Positions 52,021 through 59,794 of a stretch of 64,000 nucleotides of DNA are shown piece after piece. Made by a program: the position numbers and the translations under genes. Source of the stretch: Thiobacillus sp. (GTDB taxonomy: Bacteria; Pseudomonadota; Gammaproteobacteria; Burkholderiales; Thiobacillaceae); assembly GCA_021166845.1 (NCBI GenBank), contig JAJPEP010000110.1, positions 1 through 64,000 on the forward strand, read 5' to 3'. Position 1 is the stretch's first letter. Every line of letters starts with the position of its first letter. Under the pieces are notes generated by a model. That model was not told the DNA's origin. It saw only the letters and a program-made list of their open reading frames with translations, and searched no databases.

Positions 52021-53082
52021 GATTGAAACCTGGCTGCCGGCATCCAGCCGGCCGATTTCTGTCGCTTGGTCAAAGCCGTGCCGGTGGAAAATTTCCAGCA
52101 CGGCTTCCCTTGATCCGGGCGCGCAACTCACCAAGAGGCCGCCGCTGGTTTGCGGATCGGTCAGGAGGGCGCGCTGCCAGTCGGCGATGCCCTCGGCCAG
52201 GCGCACTTCGCCGCCGTAGCTCGCCCAGTTGCGCTCGCTGGCGCCGGTGATATGGCCGTTTTGCGCCAACTCGCCCACGCCCGGAAAGAGGGGCAGGCGC
52301 GCCAATTCAACGCGCGCCGCCAGCGCCGACGCGCGGGTGATTTCAAGCAGGTGGCCGAGCAGGCCGAAGCCGGTGATGTCGGTCATCGCGTGCACGCCGT
52401 CGATTGCGGCCAGGTCGGCGCCCGCGGTGTTGAGCTGGGTGGTGGCTTTGATCATCGCCGTGTACTGGTCGGCGCTCAGCAGGTCTTTTTTCAGCGCCGC
52501 GCTGTAGATGCCGACGCCCAGCGGCTTGCCGAGGATGAGGTGGTCGCCGGCGCGGCCGCCTGAATTCTGCTTGACCTTGCGCGGATTCACCACGCCGATG
52601 CCGACCAGGCCGTAGATCGGCTCCGGCGCGTCGATGGAATGGCCGCCGGCGATGGGAATCCCGGCCTGCTTGCATACAGCCTCGCCGCCGGCGAGGATCT
52701 GCCGGATGACCTCGTTGGGCAGCTTGCCGATCGGCATGCCGACGATGGCCAGGGCGAACAGCGGCCGCCCGCCCATGGCATAGACGTCGGACAGTGCATT
52801 GGTGGCGGCGATGCGGCCGAACTCGTAGGGGTCGTCGACGATAGGCATGAAGAAGTCGGTGGTCGCCACGATCGCCTGCTCGTCGTTCAGCCGGTAGACG
52901 GCGGCGTCGTCGCCGTGCTCGATGCCGACCAGGAGGTCGGGATAGGCCGCCGCCAGATGCGATGCGAAGGGCGTGTCGGACAGGATGTCGCGCAACACCG
53001 AAGGCGCGATCTTGCAGCCGCAGCCGCCGCCGTGGGAAAACTGGGTCAGGCGGATGGGAGGTGTGAGAAGGGTATCGTTCAT
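52012..53082 (-). CDS. selD: Selenide, water dikinase SelD (SenC-like context)
   Basis: 356-residue enzyme making selenophosphate from selenide and ATP. The glycine-rich active loop HGGGCGCK has Cys21, Cys23 and Lys24, and EHGDDAAVYRL, ATTDFFMPIVDDPYEFGRIA and AGGHSIDAPEPIYGL follow, all typical. ATG at 53082. It is divergent from an EgtB-like gene, as SelD homologues (SenC) are neighbours of senA in selenoneine clusters. It could also serve selenouridine or selenocysteine synthesis; selA, selB and mnmH are not in the window. Confidence 0.94.
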   Translation of the reverse strand: MNDTLLTPPIRLTQFSHGGGCGCKIAPSVLRDILSDTPFASHLAAAYPDLLVGIEHGDDAAVYRLNDEQAIVATTDFFMPIVDDPYEFGRIAATNALSDVYAMGGRPLFALAIVGMPIGKLPNEVIRQILAGGEAVCKQAGIPIAGGHSIDAPEPIYGLVGIGVVNPRKVKQNSGGRAGDHLILGKPLGVGIYSAALKKDLLSADQYTAMIKATTQLNTAGADLAAIDGVHAMTDITGFGLLGHLLEITRASALAARVELARLPLFPGVGELAQNGHITGASERNWASYGGEVRLAEGIADWQRALLTDPQTSGGLLVSCAPGSREAVLEIFHRHGFDQATEIGRLDAGSQVSIGP

Positions 53083-53131
53083 AATCAGAATTCGTTGAGA
53101 GGTGGGTGCCCGGAATGGTAGTTTATATAGC

Positions 53132-54289
53132 ATGAACCGAACCCGACCCGTCAGTGCTTGCACCGCGGACCAGCTCATCGGCCGGCTGGCGCAGGCGCGC
53201 GGCCGCCTGCGCGCGCTGATCGACTGCCTGCCGGCCGGCGGCCTGCTGGGGCCGCGCGCCGAACACCTGAACCCGCCGCTGTGGGAATACGGGCACATCG
53301 TCTGGTTCCAGGAACGCTGGTGCCTGCGCGCGCGGCCCGATGGCGGTTTTGCGGCCAGTCTGCTGGCCGGCGCCGATGCCTTGTACGACTCCTCCAGCGT
53401 AGCGCACGACACGCGCTGGGATTTGCCCTTGCCGGAACCCGCGGCGGTCGACGACTACGCGGCCGGAGTGGCCGAAGCCGTGGCCGCCCGCCTGCGCAAC
53501 GCATTCACCCATGAACTGGCGTATTTCGCCGAGCTGAGCCTGTATCACGAGCTGATGCACATCGAGGCCTGGTGGATGGCTTTCCAGAATCTGGGCTATG
53601 CGCCGCCGGGGCGGCCCGATGCGGCCGCTTTGCCGCGCGGTCGGCGGCTGGCGTTTGCCGCGGGCGAGGTTGTGCTGGGCAGCGGTGCGGACGAAGGGTT
53701 CATTTTCGACAACGAAAAATGGCGCCACACGGTGGCGGTTCCGGCATTCGACATCGACGCGAGTCCAGTGTCCGAGGCGGCCTTCGCCGAATTCGTCGAT
53801 GCGGGCGGCTACCAGCGCAGGGACGAATGGTCGGACGAGGGATGGGCCTGGCGCGAGGCCTCGGGCGCCCGCCATCCGCTTTACTGGCGGCAGCTAAACG
53901 GCGATTGGCAGGCGCGCCGCTTCGACCGCTGGATGCCGCTGAGTGCGGATGCGCCCATGCTGCATGTGAACCGTTACGAGGCCGAGGCCTGTGCCGCCTG
54001 GATGGGCAGGCGTCTGCCCACGGCTGCGCAGTGGCTGCGCGCGGCGGCACGGCCGGAATTTCAACGGGGCATGGGCTGGGACTGGCTGCGCGACGCCTTC
54101 GCGCCGTATCCGGGGTTTTCGCCCGATCCCTACCAGGAGTATTCCCGGCCCTGGTTCCACACGCATGCGGAATTGCGCGGCGGCGGGCCGGTCACCGATC
54201 CGGCTCTCAAACGTCCCGGCTTCCGCAATTTCTATCTGCCGCACCGGCGCGATCCGTTCGCGGGGTTCCGCACCGTCGGTCCGGGTTAG
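53132..54289 (+). CDS. EgtB/SenA-like sulfoxide- or selenoneine-type synthase
   Basis: 385 residues with DinB_2 domain (about 1-165) then formylglycine-generating-enzyme-type domain. The iron-binding histidine motif is HELMHIEAW, with EYGHIVWFQERW near the N-terminus. The FGE domain has NRYEAEACAAWMGRRLP and GFRNFYLPHRRDPFAGFRT. EgtB homologues join hercynine to a sulfur or selenium donor. The 49-bp divergent arrangement with selD makes the selenoneine enzyme SenA the leading guess, but no SenB glycosyltransferase is present, so an ergothioneine-type role is possible. Confidence 0.7.
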   Translation: MNRTRPVSACTADQLIGRLAQARGRLRALIDCLPAGGLLGPRAEHLNPPLWEYGHIVWFQERWCLRARPDGGFAASLLAGADALYDSSSVAHDTRWDLPLPEPAAVDDYAAGVAEAVAARLRNAFTHELAYFAELSLYHELMHIEAWWMAFQNLGYAPPGRPDAAALPRGRRLAFAAGEVVLGSGADEGFIFDNEKWRHTVAVPAFDIDASPVSEAAFAEFVDAGGYQRRDEWSDEGWAWREASGARHPLYWRQLNGDWQARRFDRWMPLSADAPMLHVNRYEAEACAAWMGRRLPTAAQWLRAAARPEFQRGMGWDWLRDAFAPYPGFSPDPYQEYSRPWFHTHAELRGGGPVTDPALKRPGFRNFYLPHRRDPFAGFRTVGPG

Positions 54290-54300
54290 GGGCGGCCCGG

Positions 54301-55284
54301 CTAGCCGCCTGTCATCGACATGAAGCGCAGGACTTTTTGCGGCGCCTCGTTGAATTCGTGGCGTTCCGGCTTGAGATTGATCGCTTCGAGTATGGCGTCA
54401 TCCAATTCGGCGTCGGAACAGCCGCTCCGCAGCAGCGGGCGGAATTCGAATTTCTCATCCTGGCCCAGGCACATGTAGGCGGTGCCGTCGACGGCGATAC
54501 GGATGCGGTTGCAGGTCTGGCAGAAGTGCTGCGAGATGGGCGTGATGAAGCCGACGTTGAAGCGGCCGTCCGCGGTGCCCAGATAGCGCGCCGGCCCGGC
54601 GCCGTGCAGGGCGGTTTCGACGAGGTCGAACTCTTTGCGCAGGCGTTCCTTCACCGGCTGCAGGTCCAGGTATTCGGCGTTGCGGCCGGTGTCGCCCATC
54701 GGCATCGCCTCGATCAGCCGCAGCACGAAGCCGCGCTGCATGCAGAAGGCGACCATTTCGTCGATCTCGTCGTCGTTGGTGCCGGCCAGCGCCACCATAT
54801 TGAGCTTGATCGGCGCAAAGCCCGCGTCCTGCGCCACGGCGAGGCCGGCCATCACCTTGGCGAGCACGTCGCGGCCGTTGATCTTTTCCACCCGCGCCTG
54901 CTGCAGCGAGTTGAGGCTGACGTTGAGCCGCGTCACCCCCGCGGCTTTCAGTGCATGGGCGTGGCGTTCGAGCTGGGTGGCGTTGGTCGACAGCGACAAG
55001 TCTTCGATGCCGGGCAGGGCGGCGATGCGTCCGGCCAGCCCGGCAATGTCGCGCCGCAGCAGCGGTTCGCCGCCGGTCAGGCGGATGCGGCTTACGCCGA
55101 GCCGTGCAAATGCGCCGATCAGGCGTTCGATCTCGTCGAAATTGAGCCAGTGTCCGGGCTCCTCGAAGCCCGTGAAACCTTCCGGGATGCAGTAGCTGCA
55201 GCGCAGGTCGCAACGGTCGGTCACCGACAGCCGCAAGTAGTCGATGCGGCGTCCGAACTGATCGGTAAGAACGGGTGCATTCAT
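54301..55284 (-). CDS. moaA: GTP 3',8-cyclase MoaA
   Basis: Radical SAM enzyme for the first step of molybdenum cofactor synthesis. 327 residues. The N-terminal CDLRCSYC (Cys25, 29, 32) binds the SAM cluster, and the C-terminal FCQTCNRIRI plus a later Cys (YMCLGQ) binds the second cluster. The protein ends in the conserved Gly-Gly (MTGG), important for activity. RLTGGEPLLR is also typical. ATG at 55284 overlaps no other gene. It is divergent from mobB with a ModE-like operator between. Confidence 0.96.
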   Translation of the reverse strand: MNAPVLTDQFGRRIDYLRLSVTDRCDLRCSYCIPEGFTGFEEPGHWLNFDEIERLIGAFARLGVSRIRLTGGEPLLRRDIAGLAGRIAALPGIEDLSLSTNATQLERHAHALKAAGVTRLNVSLNSLQQARVEKINGRDVLAKVMAGLAVAQDAGFAPIKLNMVALAGTNDDEIDEMVAFCMQRGFVLRLIEAMPMGDTGRNAEYLDLQPVKERLRKEFDLVETALHGAGPARYLGTADGRFNVGFITPISQHFCQTCNRIRIAVDGTAYMCLGQDEKFEFRPLLRSGCSDAELDDAILEAINLKPERHEFNEAPQKVLRFMSMTGG

Positions 55285-55313
55285 GATGAGAGTAGAAGTG
55301 GTTGGCAGGAACA

Positions 55314-55337
55314 GGTTATATATGAAAAAATATAACC
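55314..55337. promoter_or_regulatory. ModE-like operator between moaA and mobB
   Basis: GGTTATAT (55314-55321) and ATATAACC (55330-55337) form a perfect 8-bp inverted repeat with an 8-bp spacer, close to the known ModE box (GTTATAT...ATATAAC). It lies 30-53 bp upstream of moaA and 41-64 bp upstream of mobB. A ModE-like regulator is encoded at 63716-64000. Confidence 0.72.
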
Positions 55338-55377
55338 CAATTATCCAATCCAGACCAGCCAGACTCACCATTCAGGC

Positions 55378-55878
55378 ATGAAAATATTCGGCATCGCAGG
55401 CTACAGCGGCAGCGGCAAGACCACGTTGATCGAGCGCGTGCTGCCGCAGCTGGTCGCGCGCGGGCTCCGGGTGGCGGTGATCAAGCACACCCATCACGAT
55501 TTCGACATCGACCGCCCCGGCAAGGACAGCTGGCGTGCGCGCAAGGCGGGCGCAGCGGCGGTGCTGCTGGCATCCGACCACCGCACCGCGGTGCTGACCG
55601 AGCATCGCGACGCGCCGCCGCTGCTGAACGATCTGCTTGCGCGGCTGCCTTCGTGCGATCTGGTGCTGGTCGAGGGCTGCAAGCGCGAGGCCATCCCCAA
55701 GCTGGAAGTGCACCGTGCCGAGACCGCCAAGCCCTGGCTGTTTCCAGACGATCCGAATATTCTGGCGGTGGCGTCCGACGTCGAACCCCCAGACGGTTTT
55801 CCCCGCATCGACCTCGATGCCGTTTCCCAACTCACCGACTTTATCCTGAACCATGCTTACAGCCGACCAACTGCTTGA
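55378..55878 (+). CDS. mobB: Molybdopterin-guanine dinucleotide biosynthesis protein MobB
   Basis: 166-residue P-loop GTPase-like protein that assists MobA in making the guanine dinucleotide cofactor. GYSGSGKTTLIERVLPQL is the Walker A. VAVIKHTHHDFDIDRPGKDS and LVLVEGCKREAIPKLEV are family hallmarks. It overlaps moeA by 26 bp. mobA itself is not in the window. Bis-MGD is the form used by DMSO-reductase-family enzymes such as the one at 43738. Confidence 0.94.
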   Translation: MKIFGIAGYSGSGKTTLIERVLPQLVARGLRVAVIKHTHHDFDIDRPGKDSWRARKAGAAAVLLASDHRTAVLTEHRDAPPLLNDLLARLPSCDLVLVEGCKREAIPKLEVHRAETAKPWLFPDDPNILAVASDVEPPDGFPRIDLDAVSQLTDFILNHAYSRPTA

Positions 55879-57046
55879 TGCCCTGCTCGAACGCGCGCGC
55901 GGGGTGACCGAAACCGAGACCGTGTCCATTACGGATGCGCTCGGACGCGTGCTCGCCGCGCCGCAGACTTCCGCCATCACCGTGCCGCCGCTCGACAACA
56001 GCGCGATGGACGGCTATGCCGTGCGCGTTGCCGACGTGGTCGTGGCCGGCGTGCGTCTGCCGGTGTCGCAGCGCATTCTCGCCGGCGCGGTCGGCGCGCC
56101 CCTGCAGCCCGGCACCGCGGCGCGCATCTTCACCGGGGCGCCGGTGCCGCCCGGGGCCGACGCCGTGCTGATGCAGGAATACTGCATGGCCGAGGGCGAA
56201 TCCGTCGCCATCAACAAACTGCCGCAGCCGGGCGAAAACATCCGCCGCGCCGGCGAGGATATCGAGGCGGGCGGGCAAGTCCTCGCTGCAGGTGTCCGCA
56301 TCGGCGCGGCGGAAATGGGCCTTGCCGCCTCGGTCGGGCTGGCTGCGCTGCCGGTGTTCAAGCGGCTGAAAGTGGCGTGTTTCTTCACCGGCGACGAGCT
56401 GGTGACGCCGGGTACGGCGCTCGCGCCCGGTCAGATCTACAACTCCAACCGCTACCTGTTGGCCGGACTGCTGAAGTCGTTGGGCTGCGAGCTGACCGAT
56501 TTTGGCATTGTTCCCGACTCGCTGGAAGCGACCAGGGCCGCTCTGGAAGGCGCGGCCAGCATTGCCGACGTCGTCATCACCAGCGGCGGGGTGTCGGTGG
56601 GCGAGGCCGACTACGTCAAGGCGGCGGTCGAGAAACTCGGCCGCGTCGAGATGTGGAAGGTCGCCATGAAGCCCGGCAAGCCGCTCGTCTACGGCCGCGT
56701 GAATGACGCCGATTTCATCGGCCTGCCCGGCAACCCGGTATCGGCCTTCGTCACCTTCTGTCTGTTCGTGCGGCCGTTTTTGCTCAAGCGCATGGGCGCG
56801 GCCGACGTGCTGTACCGCGCCTTCGCCATGCAGGCGGATTTCGCCTGGAACAAGGCGGGCGCACGGCGCGAATTCCTGCGGGTGAAAATTCAGCCAGATG
56901 GCAGGCTGGCGCTGTTCCCCAACCAGAGCTCGGGCGTGCTGACCTCGTGCGCCTGGGCCGACGGGCTGGTTGACCTCGGCGTTGGTCATACGGTGCATTC
57001 GGGTGACTGGGTGCGGTTCATTCCCTTTTCGGAGTTACTGTCATGA
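55853..57046 (+). CDS. moeA: Molybdopterin molybdenumtransferase MoeA
   Basis: 397 residues; inserts molybdenum into adenylylated molybdopterin. PPLDNSAMDGYAVRVAD is the family signature near the N-terminus, followed by FTGAPVPPGADAVLMQE, GDELVTPG, ITSGGVSVGEADYVK and GLPGNPVSAFVTF. Length is normal. It overlaps mobB by 26 bp and moaD by 4 bp, so the mobB-moeA-moaD-moaE genes are coupled. Confidence 0.96.
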   Translation: MLTADQLLDALLERARGVTETETVSITDALGRVLAAPQTSAITVPPLDNSAMDGYAVRVADVVVAGVRLPVSQRILAGAVGAPLQPGTAARIFTGAPVPPGADAVLMQEYCMAEGESVAINKLPQPGENIRRAGEDIEAGGQVLAAGVRIGAAEMGLAASVGLAALPVFKRLKVACFFTGDELVTPGTALAPGQIYNSNRYLLAGLLKSLGCELTDFGIVPDSLEATRAALEGAASIADVVITSGGVSVGEADYVKAAVEKLGRVEMWKVAMKPGKPLVYGRVNDADFIGLPGNPVSAFVTFCLFVRPFLLKRMGAADVLYRAFAMQADFAWNKAGARREFLRVKIQPDGRLALFPNQSSGVLTSCAWADGLVDLGVGHTVHSGDWVRFIPFSELLS

Positions 57047-57294
57047 AATTACGTGTGCTGTATTTCGCCCGCCTGCGTGAGCACTTCGGTGTGGCCGAAG
57101 AATCCCTGGATTTCGCCGGCGCCACCGCTGCCGATCTGGTCGCCGCTTTGCGGACCCGCGGCGGCGTGTGGGCGGAAGATCTGGCTGCGGGGCGCGCGTT
57201 CCGGGTGGCGGTCAACCAGGACGTCGTCGCGCTCGATGCACTGCTGCCGGACAATGCCGAAGTCGCGATTTTCCCGCCGGTGACCGGAGGCTGA
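57043..57294 (+). CDS. moaD: Molybdopterin synthase sulfur carrier subunit MoaD
   Basis: 83 residues, ubiquitin-like fold, ending in the required Gly-Gly (PPVTGG) that is thiocarboxylated to donate sulfur. It begins MKLRVLYFARLREHFGVAEE, the standard MoaD start. It partners with MoaE, encoded 3 bp downstream, and overlaps moeA by four bases. Confidence 0.95.
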   Translation: MKLRVLYFARLREHFGVAEESLDFAGATAADLVAALRTRGGVWAEDLAAGRAFRVAVNQDVVALDALLPDNAEVAIFPPVTGG

Positions 57295-57297
57295 GCA

Positions 57298-57753
57298 ATG
57301 AAAATCCTGGTCCAGACCGATACCTTCGATCTCGGCGCCGAAGTCGCCGCGATGAGCCGGGGCCGCACCGACATCGGCGCCATCGCCAGCTTCGTCGGCC
57401 TGGCGCGCGACCTCAACGAAGGCAGCGGCGTTGCGGCGATGACGCTGGAACACTATCCCGGCATGACCGAGAAGGCGCTCGCCGCTGTGGTCGACGATGC
57501 GTGCTCGCGCTGGGCCCTGCTCGACGTCACCGTGATCCACCGCGTCGGCCGCCTGTTGCCGGGCGATCCCATCGTGCTGGTGGCAGTGGCCGGCAGCCAT
57601 CGCGGCGAAGCCTTCGCCGCCTGCGAATTCATCATGGATTACCTGAAGACGCAGGCGCCGTTCTGGAAGAAGGAAGAAACGACGGAAGGCGACCGCTGGG
57701 TCGAGGCCCGCGCCAGCGACGATGCGGCGGCGGCGCGCTGGCAGGCGAGCTGA
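57298..57753 (+). CDS. moaE: Molybdopterin synthase catalytic subunit MoaE
   Basis: 151 residues. ALEHYPGM-like segment (LEHYPGMTEKAL), VIHRVGRLLPGD, VAGSHRGEAFAACEFIMDYL and the catalytic lysine in PFWKKE are all visible. With MoaD it converts cyclic pyranopterin monophosphate to molybdopterin. Last gene of the mobB-moeA-moaDE run; a long palindromic repeat follows 35 bp downstream and may end the transcript. Confidence 0.95.
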   Translation: MKILVQTDTFDLGAEVAAMSRGRTDIGAIASFVGLARDLNEGSGVAAMTLEHYPGMTEKALAAVVDDACSRWALLDVTVIHRVGRLLPGDPIVLVAVAGSHRGEAFAACEFIMDYLKTQAPFWKKEETTEGDRWVEARASDDAAAARWQAS

Positions 57754-57788
57754 TCGCTTTTTTATCCGGGTGGTTCATTCGGTAGAGC

Positions 57789-57844
57789 GTAGGGTGCACT
57801 CCGTGCACCTTCCGGCATCAATCGGTGCACGGAGTGCACCCTAC
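57789..57844. repeat. Long REP-like palindrome after moaE
   Basis: Two perfectly complementary 21-bp arms (57789-57809 and 57824-57844) beginning GTAGGGTGCACTCCGTGCA enclose a 14-base loop. A 19-bp part of one arm recurs at 8761-8779. This is a dispersed intergenic repeat of the GGTGCACGGAGTGCACC type. Its hairpin could stabilise or end the moaE transcript. Confidence 0.82.
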
Positions 57845-57902
57845 AAACCCGACCTTGCAATTACCGCAACGTGACCTCAACCGGCCTGGCCGCCGACGGG
57901 GC

Positions 57903-57951
57903 TTGACTTTTGTTCTAACACGAACTAAATTCCGTTCTTGTTAGAACAAAA
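57903..57951 (+). promoter_or_regulatory. marR promoter and operator
   Basis: TTGACT (57903-57908), a 17-bp spacer and TAAATT (57926-57931) form a sigma-70-like promoter. Perfect 13-bp inverted repeats TTTTGTTCTAACA (57908-57920) and TGTTAGAACAAAA (57939-57951) flank the -10, a typical autoregulatory MarR operator. It lies just 10 bp before marR. Confidence 0.8.
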
Positions 57952-57961
57952 TACGTGAGCG

Positions 57962-58402
57962 ATGAGCCAGCCAGCCGAATTCCTGCCGACCGTACAAGCC
58001 CTGGTGCAGTGCTATCAGGCCTTCGAGGCCTATTCCGCCGCGCACATTCGCACCCTGGGGCTGACGCCGCCGCAGTTCGACATCATTGCCACCCTCGGCA
58101 ACACCTCCGGCATGACCGCCACCGAGCTTGGCGAAAAGACGCTCATCACCAAGGGCACGCTCACCGGCGTGGTCGACCGTCTGGTCGATCGCGGCTGGGT
58201 CGAGCGTGCCGCGCACGACAGTGACCGCCGCTGCCAGATCATCCGCCTGACGCAATCCGGCGAGGCCCTGTTCGCGAGGGTTTTTCCCGCGCACCTGGCG
58301 CATCTGGCGGCATGTTTTTCCGGCACGGGCGCAGCCGGGCACAAGCGCTGGCAAACCGCCCTGCGCGGGCTGGAACAGGTTTTCAGAAAGGGGGCTGCAT
58401 GA
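57962..58402 (+). CDS. MarR-family transcriptional regulator
   Basis: 146-residue winged-helix repressor. LGLTPPQFDIIATLGNTSGM leads into the helix-turn-helix (TATELGEKTLITKGTLTGVV) and the wing with DRLVDRGWVERAAHDSDRRC. A cysteine in the N-terminal helix (LVQCYQAFE) and one after the wing could allow redox sensing. It overlaps the cytochrome b561 gene by four bases and is preceded by a perfect palindrome, so it probably controls its own cytochrome-yceI operon. Confidence 0.9.
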   Translation: MSQPAEFLPTVQALVQCYQAFEAYSAAHIRTLGLTPPQFDIIATLGNTSGMTATELGEKTLITKGTLTGVVDRLVDRGWVERAAHDSDRRCQIIRLTQSGEALFARVFPAHLAHLAACFSGTGAAGHKRWQTALRGLEQVFRKGAA

Positions 58403-58947
58403 GCGCCGTGATGCGTTATTCGACCCCGGCCATCGTGCTGCACTGGCTGGTGGCGCTGCTGATTTTTGCAGCCTTCCCGCTCGGCGTTTACATGCATGAG
58501 CTGCCGCTGTCGCCCGACAAGCTGAAACTCTACAGCTACCACAAGTGGATCGGCGTCACGGTGCTGATGCTGGTTGCCGTCCGGCTGGGCTGGCGGCTGA
58601 CGCACATGCCGCCGCCGCTGCCGGACGGCATCGCCCCCTGGCAGCGCCGCGCGAGCGCAATCACGCACGGACTGCTGTACGGGCTGACGATCGCGATCCC
58701 GCTGTCGGGCTGGCTGATGAGTTCGGCCAAGGGTTTTCAGACGGTGTGGTTCGGCGTGCTGCCGCTGCCCGACCTGGTCGGCAAGGACAAGGCATTGGGC
58801 GACCTGCTCGCCGGGGTGCACCAGGCGCTGAATTTCACGCTGCTGGCGCTGGTTATCCTGCACGTGGCCGCGGCGCTGCAGCATCATTTCATCGAACGCC
58901 GGCCGTTTTTGCGGCGCATGGCCTGGGGCGGAAAGGAGCGAACATGA
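58399..58947 (+). CDS. Cytochrome b561 family membrane protein
   Basis: 182 residues with four membrane helices. Haem-ligand histidines are in YSTPAIVLHWLVALLIFAAF, YSYHKWIGVTVLMLVAVRL, ALNFTLLALVILHVAAALQ and the AGVHQ segment. It probably oxidises quinol and hands electrons to superoxide or a periplasmic partner. It starts in the marR stop and overlaps yceI by four bases. Cytochrome b561 plus YceI is a recurrent pair. Confidence 0.92.
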   Translation: MSAVMRYSTPAIVLHWLVALLIFAAFPLGVYMHELPLSPDKLKLYSYHKWIGVTVLMLVAVRLGWRLTHMPPPLPDGIAPWQRRASAITHGLLYGLTIAIPLSGWLMSSAKGFQTVWFGVLPLPDLVGKDKALGDLLAGVHQALNFTLLALVILHVAAALQHHFIERRPFLRRMAWGGKERT

Positions 58948-59498
58948 GAATGACGGTTTTGATTTTGCTGGCGGCGCTGGCCGCGCCCGCGGCGAATGCG
59001 GTGGAATACCAGACGGTGCTGCAGAAGCAGAGCACGATCCATTTCGAGTTCCGCCAGATGGGCGTGCCGATCAAGGGCGGTTTCAAGCGCTTTACCACGC
59101 GGATGGCGTTCGACCCGGCCAGGCCCGAGGCCGCCCGTGCGCAGATCGAAATCGACCTCGCCAGCATCGACGCCGGTTCGCCCGAGGCCGACGAGGAATC
59201 CGCCGGCAAGCTGTGGTTCAACCGCGGCGTCCACCCGAAGGCGACCTTCGTCTCCAGCCAGGTGCGCGCGCTGGGCGACAACCGCTACGAGATGCGCGGC
59301 ACCCTCACCCTCAAGGGCAGGAGCCGTGACATGGTCGTGCCGGTGACCTTCGCGCCCGGCACTAAAGCCGCCGTATTCGACGGCGCGTTCGTCCTCAGGC
59401 GCCTCGACTTCGGCATCGGCGAAGGCATGTGGGCGGACGTCGCCACTGTCGCCGACGAGGTCCAGGTCAGATTCCGCATTGCCGCCACCGGCAATTAG
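58944..59498 (+). CDS. YceI-family periplasmic lipid-binding protein (copy 1)
   Basis: 184 residues: signal peptide MRMTVLILLAALAAPAANA and the YceI beta-barrel (STIHFEFRQMGVPIKGGFKR, ARAQIEIDLASIDAGSPEAD, FNRGVHPKATFVSSQVRALG, RGTLTLKGRSRDMVVPV). Family members bind isoprenoids such as ubiquinone. Its TAG stop codon (59496-59498) is part of the left terminal repeat of a MITE-like element, so the original end may have been altered. Coupled to the cytochrome b561 gene. Confidence 0.93.
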   Translation: MRMTVLILLAALAAPAANAVEYQTVLQKQSTIHFEFRQMGVPIKGGFKRFTTRMAFDPARPEAARAQIEIDLASIDAGSPEADEESAGKLWFNRGVHPKATFVSSQVRALGDNRYEMRGTLTLKGRSRDMVVPVTFAPGTKAAVFDGAFVLRRLDFGIGEGMWADVATVADEVQVRFRIAATGN

Positions 59499-59765
59499 GG
59501 CGTGTTAACACTCATTTCGCGTCCGCGTTGGCGCGAGAAAGCGATGGATGCAAGGCGCGTCGCGCCGGCAAGGGCCATCCCTTGCCAAGCGGCGCAACGC
59601 CGCAGACGCGCTTTCTCGCGACAACCCGAAGGGACGGTCCGATTCGGGCGCATCCCTTTGTCGCGAGCCGCTTGCAGTAAACGACACTGCGGCGCGTCTC
59701 GCTTCGCGGCCTGCATCCCGAATCGGCCTCGTCGCGGGCGTGAAATGAGTGTTAACACGCCCTAA
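59495..59765. mobile_element. MITE-like element (271 bp) with 24-bp perfect terminal repeats
   Basis: Left end 59495-59518 and right end 59742-59765 are perfectly complementary over 24 bp (GGGCGTGTTAACACTCATTTC plus flanking TTA/TAA); a TA dinucleotide at each edge could be a target duplication as in Tc1/IS630-type elements. The interior is GC-rich and has no credible gene. It provides the stop codon of the upstream yceI and separates it from the second copy. Confidence 0.8.
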
Positions 59766-59794
59766 CCCACTGTTCATCCCTCAAGGAGCAAAAC

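Noticed and set aside
59519-59741. Short open frames inside the MITE-like element (up to about 90 codons on both strands)
   Set aside because: They follow the internal symmetry of the repeat, have no ribosome binding site and no protein-like composition.
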